This document shows, piece by piece, positions 22,333 to 34,793 of a DNA stretch of 64,000 bases. The DNA lies in contig NZ_CP098325.1 in the NCBI RefSeq assembly GCF_023639785.1, positions 1,736,001 to 1,800,000 on the forward strand, in the 5' to 3' direction. Made by a program: the position numbers and the translations under genes. Each line of letters starts with the position of its first letter. Within the stretch, counting starts at the first letter, position 1. This stretch comes from Leclercia adecarboxylata (GTDB lineage Bacteria > Pseudomonadota > Gammaproteobacteria > Enterobacterales > Enterobacteriaceae). A model generated the notes under the pieces. It saw only the letters and a list, made by a program, of their open reading frames with translations, was not told where the DNA came from and ran no database searches.

Positions 22333-22533
22333 TTATATTCTCCTTCTGAATGTGTATAGCCAGAACATCTTCGCTATAACGCATGCGCCTAATCATTAGC
22401 ACATCAATAATCACACACTTAAGGATAGCAAACAGCAGAGCCAGGGGTGGAGTTTTTACCAGGCTTTGAAGAAGTATAGTGGAAGCAGCAGGGAGAAGAG
22501 GTGGGATCAGGGCGGCATGCCGCCCTGAAGTGG
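22333..22533. other. Gap between the small membrane protein and comR
   Basis: This 201-bp gap must contain the promoter of the small membrane-protein gene. A perfect palindrome AGGGCGGCATGCCGCCCT (22509-22526) just after the comR stop may act as a 3' stem, but no T-run follows on either strand. Confidence 0.45.
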
Positions 22534-23169
22534 TCAGGCTTTCAGTAGTTCAGGCCACAGGCGCAGGGTAAGTTGTGTAATGGTCTGCAATTTTTCCAGG
22601 CTGGCGCCTTCCCGGGCGCTGATCGACATCCCCTGTAAAATGCAGCTCAGGTACTGGGCAAGCTTGTGGGGATCGCACCGGGCCGGGATCTCACCGCGCT
22701 GCTGACGCTGCTGTAAAAACCGGCTCAGCGTCTCCTCCTGCATGGCATGGCGCGACTTCACCGTGTGGGCAATCTCTTCTGAAGAGGCCGCAAGCGTCGC
22801 CGAGGTGTTAATCATAAAACAGCCCGCAGGCGTATCTTTGCTGGTAAAGCAGGTCGCCACCGCGGTGAAATAGTCTTCCAGCGCCTGTTCGACGCGCTTC
22901 TCTTCGCAAAACAGCTGCGCTTCATGGCGCGCGGCGAAACGGCTGATATAGCGATCCAGTACCGCGCGGAACAGCCCCTCTTTATTGGTAAATTCTGCAT
23001 ACAGCGTAGGCGCTTTCGCCCCCGTCGCGGCAACCAGGTCTGCCAGCGATGTGGCTTCATACCCATGCTGCCAGAACAGCGTCATGGCCTTATCCAGCGC
23101 CGCTTCCCTGTCGAACACTTTTGGTCGGCCACGGCTTTTCTTTTCGCAACGCGTGTCATCGGTTGTCAT
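22534..23169 (-). CDS. comR: TetR-family repressor ComR
   Basis: E. coli ComR (YcfQ) represses the outer-membrane protein gene bhsA, also called comC, and is relieved by copper. This 211-residue protein has an N-terminal TetR helix-turn-helix (SLADLVAATGAKAPTLYAEF, about 41-60) preceded by the basic KKSRGRPKVFDRE. It is divergent from bhsA with 242 bp between them, so it probably binds there and may regulate itself. Confidence 0.92.
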   Translation of the reverse strand: MTTDDTRCEKKSRGRPKVFDREAALDKAMTLFWQHGYEATSLADLVAATGAKAPTLYAEFTNKEGLFRAVLDRYISRFAARHEAQLFCEEKRVEQALEDYFTAVATCFTSKDTPAGCFMINTSATLAASSEEIAHTVKSRHAMQEETLSRFLQQRQQRGEIPARCDPHKLAQYLSCILQGMSISAREGASLEKLQTITQLTLRLWPELLKA

Positions 23170-23197
23170 GAGCCGTTGTACCTCTGTTGGTTTGTTG

Positions 23198-23365
23198 AAC
23201 GACCATTATAAAAATAATCCCTTTCTGCGACCAGCGCTGAATGGATAAAAATTTATTTACCATATCAATATGAATTTTAACGCTTTTAAAATTATTTTAA
23301 TGATCGTTATAAAAATGCATTGACGTGTGATGCAGATCACATCTATCATTTTGTTATCGATCGTT
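23198..23365. promoter_or_regulatory. comR-bhsA control region with perfect CRP site and repeated palindromes
   Basis: TGTGATGCAGATCACA at 23326-23341 is a perfect CRP consensus. Three related palindromes, AACGACCATT (23198-23207), AATGATCGTT (23299-23308) and ATCGATCGTT (23356-23365), are candidates for the ComR operator. The first lies near the comR start and the last two flank the CRP site ahead of bhsA. The CRP call is strong; the ComR assignment is inference from position and repetition. Confidence 0.7.
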
Positions 23366-23411
23366 AAGTTAATGCTTACGACATCCCGTTCACTTGCAAA
23401 AGGTCTCTATT

Positions 23412-23669
23412 ATGAAAAACGTAAAAACACTGATCGCCGCCGCCGTACTAAGCTCACTCTCATTTGCCAGCGTTGCAGCAGTACAGGTCCAGTCTACCCC
23501 TGCCGATCAACATAAAGTGGGCACAATCGCCGCGAATGGTGGGACTAACCTGGGCTCTCTGGAAAGCCAGTTAGCGCAAAAAGCGGATGAAATGGGTGCA
23601 AAATCCTACCGTATTACTTCCGTCACCGGCCCGAACAACCTGCACGGTACTGCAGTAATCTACAAATAA
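23412..23669 (+). CDS. bhsA: Stress-response outer-membrane protein BhsA
   Basis: An 85-residue DUF1471 (YhcN/BhsA) protein. A signal peptide ends near ASVAA (residue 23). The mature part holds the fold motif GTIAANGGTNLGSLESQLA and YRITSVTGPNNLHGTAVIYK. E. coli BhsA lowers copper permeability and responds to many stresses. The ATG at 23412 is chosen over the upstream in-frame ATG at 23394 because it starts the signal peptide MKNVKTLIAAAVL. Confidence 0.95.
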   Translation: MKNVKTLIAAAVLSSLSFASVAAVQVQSTPADQHKVGTIAANGGTNLGSLESQLAQKADEMGAKSYRITSVTGPNNLHGTAVIYK

Positions 23670-23699
23670 GCATGGCTTAACCCTCATTAATGCCACTGC

Positions 23700-23736
23700 G
23701 AAAAAAAACGCTCTGCCTGTGCAGAGCGTTTTTGTT
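23700..23736. terminator. Bidirectional terminator between bhsA and ldtC
   Basis: AAACGCTCTGC, loop CTGT, GCAGAGCGTTT (23706-23731). It has A-runs before and T-runs after, so it can serve both convergent genes. Confidence 0.92.
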
Positions 23737-23744
23737 TATCCAGG

Positions 23745-24698
23745 TTACATTGCCTGGGCGGCGGGATGTGGCGTTACGTCCACGGGCATTCCCGAACGCG
23801 CTTCCATCGCGCGCTCCATCACCCCTTTATCGGCGCTGGCTTTAAAGCCCTGCTGGGCGGCATTGAGGACAATCGGCAGGGTCTGCGGATCGTCATTCAA
23901 CTGCTTCGACAGCGGCTGATGCACCTCGACCAGACGCACGCCGCCAGGCTCTTCTGACACCTTAATCGGCGTATTCATAATATTGACCTTAGTGCCTGGC
24001 TGGATAACACGGAACAGCGTCTCGATGTCATTGTCCCGCAGGCGAATACAGCCGGAGCTCACGCGCATGCCGATACCAAAATCGGCATTCGTCCCGTGCA
24101 GTAAATACACCCCACCATAGGCCGCAAGGCGAATGGCATGATGCCCCATCGGGTTTTCCGGCCCGGCAGGCACCACCGCAGGCAGGTCGATGCCCTGAGC
24201 TTTATAGCGGGCGCGAATGTTGGCGGTCGGGGTCCAGGTGGGATTGGCGCGTTTGTCCGACACCGTGGTCACCATCGTTGGGGTCAGGGTATCGCCCCCT
24301 AGTTGCCCAATGCCGATAGGGTAAACCGTTACCTCATTTTTACCCGGCGGGTAATAGTAGAGCCGCAGTTCGGCAAGGTTGATCACGATCCCTTCCCGCG
24401 GCGCGTCGGGGAGCAGGGTTTGCAGTGGGATTGTCAGAACGCTGCCCGCGCGCGGAACGTAGGGATCAACGCCCGGATTTGCCTGCAGCAGGGCAAGGAA
24501 ACCGACGTTATATTTTTTGGCAATGGCTTCCAGCGAGCCGCCATCGTCCTCCACCACGTGAAAACGATTTTCGCCCACCAGCCGACTCCCCGCCGGGGGC
24601 AGGGGCCAGGTATTCGCCCGGGCGGGCAGGGCAAGAGCCACAGTTGCGAGGAGCGCAACCAGCGATATCCAACGGGTAAAACGCGACGTTTTCATCAT
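23745..24698 (-). CDS. ldtC: L,D-transpeptidase LdtC
   Basis: A periplasmic YkuD-family enzyme. LdtC (YcfS) attaches Braun's lipoprotein to peptidoglycan in E. coli. After a signal peptide ending LPARA, a LysM domain (NRFHVVEDDGGSLEAIAKKY) precedes the catalytic domain with YLLHGTNADFGIG and the catalytic Cys in VSSGCIRLRD. The start MMKTSRF at 24698 is preferred; an ATG 18 bp upstream is also open. It is convergent with bhsA. Confidence 0.95.
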   Translation of the reverse strand: MMKTSRFTRWISLVALLATVALALPARANTWPLPPAGSRLVGENRFHVVEDDGGSLEAIAKKYNVGFLALLQANPGVDPYVPRAGSVLTIPLQTLLPDAPREGIVINLAELRLYYYPPGKNEVTVYPIGIGQLGGDTLTPTMVTTVSDKRANPTWTPTANIRARYKAQGIDLPAVVPAGPENPMGHHAIRLAAYGGVYLLHGTNADFGIGMRVSSGCIRLRDNDIETLFRVIQPGTKVNIMNTPIKVSEEPGGVRLVEVHQPLSKQLNDDPQTLPIVLNAAQQGFKASADKGVMERAMEARSGMPVDVTPHPAAQAM

Positions 24699-24822
24699 CA
24701 CCAGAATCCATAGCAATAAAGATTATTATTATCTAAACGTTAATAGATAATTATGGCGAATGAGTCTGTCGGGAAGTCCAGGTGGATTGCAAAGAGTTGT
24801 AAATTGCAGGGGCGAATGAGGC

Positions 24823-24847
24823 CGGGCGATGCGCTCGCCCGGCCCTG
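24823..24847. repeat. REP-like GC-rich palindrome between ldtC and mfd
   Basis: GGCCGGGCGATGCGCTCGCC continues into CGGCC, forming a strong stem just after the mfd stop. There is no T-run, so it is more likely a REP-type element than a terminator. It separates ldtC from mfd within a 151-bp gap. Confidence 0.6.
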
Positions 24848-24849
24848 GG

Positions 24850-27800
24850 TCAGGCTACGGCGTTCTCTTCAAGCTGGCGCATAAAGTTGCATACCCATTC
24901 CATACGGGTTTTCCGTTCCGCCAGATCCTGAGTGAACTTCAGGCGCGTCGGGCCATCAAGCCGGAAGTGCTGAGGCTGTTTCTGCAGCAGACCGATGAGC
25001 CACATCGGATCGACATGGTTCTTCTCGGCAAACTCAATTGTGCCACCTTTTTCATTCCCTTCCAGCTTGCGGATCCCCAGCTTCTGCGCCTGCTGGCGTA
25101 AACGGGCGATATCCAGCAGGTTACGCGCCGCATCCGGCAGCAGGCCAAAGCGGTCGATCAGCTCCACCTTAATTTCATCCAGGCTGGCTTCGTCTTTGGC
25201 GCTGGCTATACGCTTGTAGAACGACAGACGGGTATTGACGTCGGGAATAAAATCATCCGGCAGCAGGGCAGGCATGCGCAGCTCCACCTCCGTCTGCTGG
25301 CTGGTGAGATCTTCCAGCGACGGCTCGCGCCCCGCCTTCAGTGCATCGACGGCGTTTTCCAGCAGCTCCATGTAAAGTGAGAAACCGATGGTCTCCATCG
25401 AGCCGCTCTGATCTTCCCCGAGCAGCTCACCCGCGCCGCGTATCTCCAGGTCGTGGGTTGCCAGCGCAAAACCGGCGCCCAGATCTTCCAGCGAGGCGAT
25501 CGCTTCGAGGCGCTTCTGCGCGTCGGTGGTCATCGCTTTCGGATGCGGCGTCATCAGCCAGGCATAGGCCTGGTGGTGGGAGCGTCCGACGCGACCGCGC
25601 AGCTGGTGGAGCTGCGCCAGACCGAAGTGATCTGCCCGCTCAATGATGATGGTGTTGGCGGTAGGGATGTCGATACCGGTTTCGATGATAGTGGTACAGA
25701 CCAGCACGTTAAAACGCTGGTGGTGGAAGTCGTTCATCACCCGCTCCAGCTCGCGCTCGCGCATCTGACCGTGGCCGATAGCGATCCGCGCTTCCGGTAC
25801 CAGTTCCGCCAGGCGGTCGGCCGCTTTCTGGATGTTTTCCACATCGTTGTAGAGATAGTAGACCTGGCCGCCGCGCAGCACTTCACGCAGAATGGCCTCC
25901 CGCACCACCAGATTGTCATATTCGCGGACAAAGGTTTTCACCGCCAGTCGACGGGCTGGCGGGGTGGCGATAATCGACAGATCGCGCATGCCGCTCATCG
26001 CCATGTTCAGCGTACGTGGGATCGGCGTGGCGGTGAGGGTCAGGATGTCCACGTCGGCGCGCATCGCTTTGATGCGCTCCTTGTGGCGCACGCCGAAGCG
26101 GTGCTCCTCATCGACAATCAGCAGGCCCAGATCTTTCCACTTCACATCACTTTGCAGCAGCTTATGGGTGCCGATCAGAATATCGATCTTGCCTTCGCTT
26201 GCCTGCTCCAGGATCTGCGCCTGCTCTTTGGCGCTGCGAAAACGTGACATCATCTCGATGCGCACCGGCCAGTTGGCGAAGCGATCGCGGAAGTTGTCGT
26301 AGTGCTGCTGCGCCAGCAGGGTGGTCGGTACCAGCACCGCGACCTGCTTGTTGTTTTCGACTGCCAGGAAGGTGGCGCGCATCGCCACTTCGGTTTTACC
26401 GAAGCCCACGTCGCCACAGACCAGGCGGTCCATTGCCAGGGGTTGACACATGTCGCTAAGCACGGCGTTAATCGCCTGAGCCTGGTCCGGGGTGGTTTCA
26501 AACGGGAAGCTGTCGCAGAACAGCTGATACTGCTCTTTATCGTGCTTAAAGGCGTAGCCTGCCTTCGCGGCACGCTGGGCGTAGATATCCAGCAGCTCCG
26601 CCGCCACGTCGCGCACTTTTTCCGCCGCTTTCTGCCGCGCTCTTGCCCACGCGTCTCCGCCCAGTTTATGCAGCGGGGCATTCTCTTCCGCGCCTCCCGC
26701 ATAGCGGCTGATCAGGTGCAGGGAGGAGACTGGCACGTAAAGTTTGGCGTCGTTGGCATACAGCAGCATCAGGTATTCACCCTTGATGCCGCCCGCCTCC
26801 AGGGTGGTCATCCCCGCATAACGGCCTACGCCATGCTCCAGATGGACAATCGGCTGGCCGGTATGCAGCTCCGCCAGGTTGCGGATCAGGGTGTCCGGGT
26901 TGATGGTGCGGCGGCTGTCCTGACGGCGCCGCGCCACGCGCTCACCCAGCAGATCGCTTTCGCAAATCAGCGCCAGATTGTTGATGGTATCAATAAAGCC
27001 ATGCTCGGCGGCGCCGATCATCAGATACCGCCCGTTGCCGCTGGCTTCGTCCAGACGCAGGATCCGCTTTGGCGCCACCTTAATGCGGCCGAGCAGCTCG
27101 CCCAGCGCCTCGCGACGGCCTTCGCTTTCAACAGAGAAGATCACCGGGCCGGTAAAGGACTCGAGGAATTTACGCAGGTTATCCAGCGGGGATTTGTTCT
27201 GCGCCTGCACCGCCAGATCCGGCAGTGCCTGGTAGGCCAGGTTGGTGTTGGCGGCTTTGTCCGGCAGGCTTTCGGTTTTGAGCTGCACGCGCGGCCAGCG
27301 TTTCAGCTCGCTGAACAGTTCGTCAGTGCGCAGCCACAGCAGTTCTGGCTCCAGCAGCGGACGCATTGGATCGACCCCGCGATTCTCAAAGCGGGCGCGG
27401 GTTTCGCTCTCAAAGCGGTTGGCGCTGGCCTCCAGATCGCCGGTGTTCAGTACCAGGGTATTCGCCGGGAAATAGCTGAACAGGGCGGGCAGCGGCTCGC
27501 TGAAGAACAGCGGCTGCCAGTATTCGATCCCCGACGGCAAAGTGCCTTTGCTCACCTGCTGGTAGATATGCTCGGCGTCACGCTTGACGTCAAACTTGTC
27601 CCGCCACTGGCTGCGGAACAGCTCAATAGCGGTTTTGTCAGTCGGGAATTCATGGGCCGGGAGCAGGTTGATGGATTCCACTTCCTCCAGCGTACGCTGG
27701 GTGTCGGCATCAAACAGACGCAGGCTGTCGATTTCATCATCGAAGAAGTCCAGACGGTAAGGCTGTGCGCTGCCCATCGGGTAGAGGTCGAGCAGCGCGC

Positions 27801-28296
27801 CGCGGGTGGCGTACTCCCCGTGCTCCATCACCTGGTCGACATGGCGATAGCCCGCGCTGTCGAGCTGCACCCGCAGGCCGTCCCGTGAGAGGCGCTGGCC
27901 TTTTTTCATCACCAGGGCGTGACCGTGCAGATAGCTGTGCGGACAGACGCGCTGCATCAGGGTATTGACTGGCACAATCAATACGCCCCGTTGCATGGTG
28001 GGCAGCTGATAAAGCGTGGAGAGGCGCGAGGAGATGATCTCCTGGTGCGGCGAGAAGCTGTCGTAAGGCAGGGTCTCCCAGTCGGCAAGGCTGGTGACCA
28101 GCTGATCGGTGAACTGGCGGATCTCATCATGCAGGCGCAGGGCATTTTGCATGTCCGGCGCGACCAGCACCACCGGGCCCTGATGACGCTCTGCGATTTC
28201 CGCAACCAGCGTGGCGCAGGCTGCCCCGGTCAGTTCACCCAACTGGCGTTGGTCGCCCGCTTTGCCGGGCAGGGAAAAACGATTTTGTTCAGGCAT
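24850..28296 (-). CDS. mfd: Transcription-repair coupling factor Mfd
   Basis: A translocase that removes stalled RNA polymerase and recruits UvrAB. The start MPEQNRFSLPGKAGDQ at 28296 gives 1148 residues as in E. coli; the frame is open 30 codons further but without conservation. It has the UvrB-homology region at the N-terminus and the RNAP-interacting domain near 480-550 (VVHLEHGVGRYAG-like IVHLEHGVG). The helicase motifs are GDVGFGKTEVAMR, VDEEHRFGV and QLRGRVGRS. Confidence 0.98.
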   Translation of the reverse strand: MPEQNRFSLPGKAGDQRQLGELTGAACATLVAEIAERHQGPVVLVAPDMQNALRLHDEIRQFTDQLVTSLADWETLPYDSFSPHQEIISSRLSTLYQLPTMQRGVLIVPVNTLMQRVCPHSYLHGHALVMKKGQRLSRDGLRVQLDSAGYRHVDQVMEHGEYATRGALLDLYPMGSAQPYRLDFFDDEIDSLRLFDADTQRTLEEVESINLLPAHEFPTDKTAIELFRSQWRDKFDVKRDAEHIYQQVSKGTLPSGIEYWQPLFFSEPLPALFSYFPANTLVLNTGDLEASANRFESETRARFENRGVDPMRPLLEPELLWLRTDELFSELKRWPRVQLKTESLPDKAANTNLAYQALPDLAVQAQNKSPLDNLRKFLESFTGPVIFSVESEGRREALGELLGRIKVAPKRILRLDEASGNGRYLMIGAAEHGFIDTINNLALICESDLLGERVARRRQDSRRTINPDTLIRNLAELHTGQPIVHLEHGVGRYAGMTTLEAGGIKGEYLMLLYANDAKLYVPVSSLHLISRYAGGAEENAPLHKLGGDAWARARQKAAEKVRDVAAELLDIYAQRAAKAGYAFKHDKEQYQLFCDSFPFETTPDQAQAINAVLSDMCQPLAMDRLVCGDVGFGKTEVAMRATFLAVENNKQVAVLVPTTLLAQQHYDNFRDRFANWPVRIEMMSRFRSAKEQAQILEQASEGKIDILIGTHKLLQSDVKWKDLGLLIVDEEHRFGVRHKERIKAMRADVDILTLTATPIPRTLNMAMSGMRDLSIIATPPARRLAVKTFVREYDNLVVREAILREVLRGGQVYYLYNDVENIQKAADRLAELVPEARIAIGHGQMRERELERVMNDFHHQRFNVLVCTTIIETGIDIPTANTIIIERADHFGLAQLHQLRGRVGRSHHQAYAWLMTPHPKAMTTDAQKRLEAIASLEDLGAGFALATHDLEIRGAGELLGEDQSGSMETIGFSLYMELLENAVDALKAGREPSLEDLTSQQTEVELRMPALLPDDFIPDVNTRLSFYKRIASAKDEASLDEIKVELIDRFGLLPDAARNLLDIARLRQQAQKLGIRKLEGNEKGGTIEFAEKNHVDPMWLIGLLQKQPQHFRLDGPTRLKFTQDLAERKTRMEWVCNFMRQLEENAVA

Positions 28297-28414
28297 GGCT
28301 TTGTCAGGATCTCTTATGGGCATATCACTGATACACAATGTCTTTATTATCCTTGATCGTTTTACATTAGCAAACCGTAACCGCACACAGGAACAAGACG
28401 CCCCCTGAGGGGCG

Positions 28415-29488
28415 TTAGCGTGCAGCCTGAACCGGCGTCAGGCGGGCAGGCGGCGTAAAGAAAATATCTCCGGCCACCGCGCTGGAGAGCTTGCGGGCGG
28501 CGAGGCCCACCAGTGTACAGAGCAGCAGGCTGGCAAACGGGTAGAACAGCACCAGCGTTAGCTCCGCCCATACCGGCCAGGCGCCACCGTTCAGCGCGTG
28601 AATCAAAAACAGGCTCATCCCTTCGATCAGAATGCGGTGGGTGGTGTAGATCGCAATGGTATTTGAGCCAATCACGTTCAGCAGATTGTCAGGCCCCACG
28701 CGAAAGCGCTGCTCAAGGCGGGAGAACAGGGTCATGATCAGCAAAATTGACAGCAGCGACAGCGGCAGGGGAACGTTCGCGAACCAGAGCACAACGGAGA
28801 CCACCCCAAAAGCCGTCACCGCCAGCCAGTCGCGCCGCCACACCCTGGCCTGCATCCAGGCCATCAGCTGCACGCCGTACCATGCGCCCAGGCTGTAATA
28901 GATCATATTGCGCACCACGCTGTTCATCCCCCACCACGGCAGCGGCATAAAGTTAATGGCGATGCTCGCCAGCGCCAGCAGCCCGACCAGCGGCAATTTC
29001 CAGCGGCTCAGCAGCTTGCAGAGGGTGAAATAGACCACCAGGGCGTAGAGATACCACAGGCTGGTGCTGGCGGTGAGCATGCCGGTGATAAAGCCGGTCA
29101 GCGAGTCCGCGTAGGCGGCGTTAGAGGTGGTGTTAAGTTCGCGCTCCGGTGCCAGCCAGGCGTTGAGATGGGTCAGCGCCTGCCACTGCAACACGCCCCA
29201 TAGCATCAGAACCCAGACAATGCTCCAGAGTCGTTTATCGAGGCTGTTTTTCCAGTCCACTTCGTCGATATAGCGGCGGATTAAATAGCCTGAAATAAAG
29301 AAGAACACCGGCATGCGAAACGGGGCGAGATAGAGATTGAAATAGACCCAGCATTTGGCAAGCAGCGCCGAAAGCGGCGAGTGCAGCGCGTTCAGATGGG
29401 GATAAAAGGTGATCACCGAGTGGTATATCACCACCAGGCAGATGCACAGCCCCTTAATCTGGTTAATCCATAATGTTTTTTGTTTCAT
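28415..29488 (-). CDS. ycfT: Inner-membrane acyltransferase-3 family protein YcfT
   Basis: A 357-residue membrane protein of the acyltransferase 3 (OafA/WecH) family. About ten hydrophobic helices are visible, with the family N-terminus (IKGLCICLVVIYHSV) carrying the conserved His. E. coli YcfT is in the same place but has no firm function. It is upstream of, and in the same orientation as, mfd, with 118 bp between them. Confidence 0.88.
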   Translation of the reverse strand: MKQKTLWINQIKGLCICLVVIYHSVITFYPHLNALHSPLSALLAKCWVYFNLYLAPFRMPVFFFISGYLIRRYIDEVDWKNSLDKRLWSIVWVLMLWGVLQWQALTHLNAWLAPERELNTTSNAAYADSLTGFITGMLTASTSLWYLYALVVYFTLCKLLSRWKLPLVGLLALASIAINFMPLPWWGMNSVVRNMIYYSLGAWYGVQLMAWMQARVWRRDWLAVTAFGVVSVVLWFANVPLPLSLLSILLIMTLFSRLEQRFRVGPDNLLNVIGSNTIAIYTTHRILIEGMSLFLIHALNGGAWPVWAELTLVLFYPFASLLLCTLVGLAARKLSSAVAGDIFFTPPARLTPVQAAR

Positions 29489-32896
<3,408 letters not shown>

Positions 32897-32947
32897 TTAC
32901 GTCATGATCCGGTGAGCGTTGCTGCCGGGTCAAAAGAGGAATGCACT

Positions 32948-33859
32948 ATGTATTACGGATTTGATATTGGCGGCACTAAAATCGCGCTGGGTGTATTTGA
33001 TACCAACCTGAAGCTGCAGTGGGAAACCCGTGTTCCCACTCCCCGCGACAGCTACAATGAATTTTTAACTGCCATTGCCGCGCTGGTGGCCCAGGCCGAT
33101 GAACGCTTCGGCGTGAAGGGCTCGGTGGGGATTGGGATTCCGGGGATGCCGGAAACCGACGACGGTACGCTGTATGCCGCCAACGTTCCTGCTGCCAGCG
33201 GCAGGCCGCTGCGCGCCGACCTGACCCGCCTTCTTGAGCGCGACGTACGCCTCGACAACGATGCCAACTGTTTTGCCCTCTCCGAAGCCTGGGACGATGA
33301 GTTCCAGCAGTATCCGCTGGTGATGGGCCTGATCCTCGGCACCGGTGTGGGCGGGGGGATTGTCGTCGACGGCAAACCGGTGACCGGACGCAGCTATATC
33401 ACCGGCGAGTTTGGTCATATTCGTCTGCCGGTGGACGCCCTGGAGGTGGTCGGGCGCGATTTCCCGTTAATCCGCTGCGGCTGCGGCCAGCACGGCTGCA
33501 TCGAAAATTACCTCTCCGGCCGTGGATTTGCATGGCTTTATGAACACTTCTATCATCAAAAACGTGAGGCACCGGAGATCATTGCGCTGTGGGAGCAGGG
33601 TGATGAACAGGCCCTTGAGCACGTCGAGCGCTATCTCGATCTGCTGGCCGTGTGTCTGGGGAACATCCTGACCATTGTCGATCCTGACCTGCTGGTGATC
33701 GGCGGGGGATTGTCGAACTTCACGGCTATCGCCGAGCGGTTGTCCGGCCGGTTGCCGCGTCATCTGTTGCCGGTTGCCCGCGTCCCGCGCATTGAGCGCG
33801 CGCGACATGGCGATGCCGGGGGAATGCGCGGCGCCGCGTTCCTCCATCTCACCCGTTAG
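32948..33859 (+). CDS. nagK: N-acetyl-D-glucosamine kinase NagK
   Basis: A ROK-family kinase that phosphorylates GlcNAc recovered in wall recycling. The start ATG 32948 ([14 protein letters not shown]) follows AGAGGAA and gives 303 residues. The ATP motif DIGGTK, the catalytic acid in RLDNDANCF, and the zinc ligands ([18 protein letters not shown]) are present. It follows lolE after 51 bp. Confidence 0.97.
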   Translation: MYYGFDIGGTKIALGVFDTNLKLQWETRVPTPRDSYNEFLTAIAALVAQADERFGVKGSVGIGIPGMPETDDGTLYAANVPAASGRPLRADLTRLLERDVRLDNDANCFALSEAWDDEFQQYPLVMGLILGTGVGGGIVVDGKPVTGRSYITGEFGHIRLPVDALEVVGRDFPLIRCGCGQHGCIENYLSGRGFAWLYEHFYHQKREAPEIIALWEQGDEQALEHVERYLDLLAVCLGNILTIVDPDLLVIGGGLSNFTAIAERLSGRLPRHLLPVARVPRIERARHGDAGGMRGAAFLHLTR

Positions 33860-33874
33860 CCATACGAGGTTTTT

Positions 33875-34696
33875 ATGTTGTCGCGTCGGTCACTTCGACT
33901 CAGCCGTTTTCGCAAAAACAAACGCCGCTTGCGTGAGCGCTTACGCCAGCGAATCTTCTTCCAGGATGTGGCCATGCCAGAACTGATGGAAAAACCAAGA
34001 GTGTTGGTCCTGACCGGGGCGGGGATCTCCGCCGAGTCGGGCATTCGAACTTTTCGCGCGACGGATGGGTTGTGGGAAGAGCATCGGGTTGAAGACGTGG
34101 CGACGCCGGAAGGCTTTGCCCGCGATCCTGAGCTGGTGCAGGCGTTCTACAACGCCCGCCGGCGTCAGCTACAGTCGCCGGAGATCGCGCCTAACGCGGC
34201 GCATCTGGCGCTGGCGAAGCTGGAAGAGGCCCTGGGTGACCGCTTTCTGCTGGTAACGCAGAACATCGATAACCTGCATGAACGCGCGGGCAACCGCAAC
34301 GTGATCCATATGCATGGCGAACTGCTTAAGGTGCGTTGTTCCAGCAGCGGCCAGGTCTTTAACTGGACCGGCGATGTGACCAGCGACGACAAATGCCACT
34401 GCTGCCAGTTCCCGTCCGCGCTGCGCCCGCACGTGGTCTGGTTTGGTGAAATGCCGCTGGGGATGGACGAAATCTACAGCGCGCTGGCGATGGCGGACGT
34501 GTTTATCGCCATCGGCACCTCCGGGCATGTCTATCCGGCGGCGGGATTTGTTCACGAAGCGAAGCTGCACGGTGCGCACACGGTGGAGCTGAACCTTGAG
34601 CCGAGCCAGGTTGGCAGCGAGTTTGAAGAGAAAACCTACGGTCTGGCAAGCGAAGTGGTGCCGGCGTTCGTGGATAAATTATTGAAGGGATTGTAA
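33875..34696 (+). CDS. cobB: NAD-dependent protein deacylase CobB (sirtuin)
   Basis: The bacterial sirtuin that removes acetyl and succinyl groups from lysines, for example on acetyl-CoA synthetase. Motifs: [25 protein letters not shown], and the catalytic His in HMHGELLKV. Zinc cysteines include KCHCC. Tyr92 and Arg95 (FYNARR) are the residues tied to desuccinylation. The arginine-rich first 33 residues and an internal Met38 suggest long and short forms, as reported for Salmonella. Confidence 0.96.
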   Translation: MLSRRSLRLSRFRKNKRRLRERLRQRIFFQDVAMPELMEKPRVLVLTGAGISAESGIRTFRATDGLWEEHRVEDVATPEGFARDPELVQAFYNARRRQLQSPEIAPNAAHLALAKLEEALGDRFLLVTQNIDNLHERAGNRNVIHMHGELLKVRCSSSGQVFNWTGDVTSDDKCHCCQFPSALRPHVVWFGEMPLGMDEIYSALAMADVFIAIGTSGHVYPAAGFVHEAKLHGAHTVELNLEPSQVGSEFEEKTYGLASEVVPAFVDKLLKGL

Positions 34697-34707
34697 CGCG
34701 GTGATAT

Positions 34708-34780
34708 GCCGGGTGGCGCTTCGCTTACCCGGCCTGGGGTTTACGCCGTTGCAGGCCCGGTAAGCGAAGCGCCACCGGGC
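34708..34780. repeat. REP pair (BIME) between cobB and potD
   Basis: GCCGGGTGGCGCTTCGCTTA then CCCGGCCTG (34708-34736), and its inverted mate CAGGCCCGGTAAGCGAAGCG then CCACCGGGC (34752-34780), can pair over nearly their whole length. It lies between convergent genes. In E. coli K-12 the ycfZ-ymfA genes occupy this interval. Confidence 0.88.
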
Positions 34781-34793
34781 GTTGTTGCCGGAC

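Noticed and set aside
22151..22414. 87-codon minus-strand frame between ycfJ and comR
   Set aside because: Overlaps in another register the 51-codon frame that has the strong ribosome binding site and the hydrophobic product; this one has neither.
26302..27888. A 528-codon open frame on the plus strand opposite mfd
   Set aside because: It lies wholly antisense to the conserved mfd gene, is rich in His, Gln and Arg as expected from GC-rich complement frames, and has no recognisable domain or start signals.
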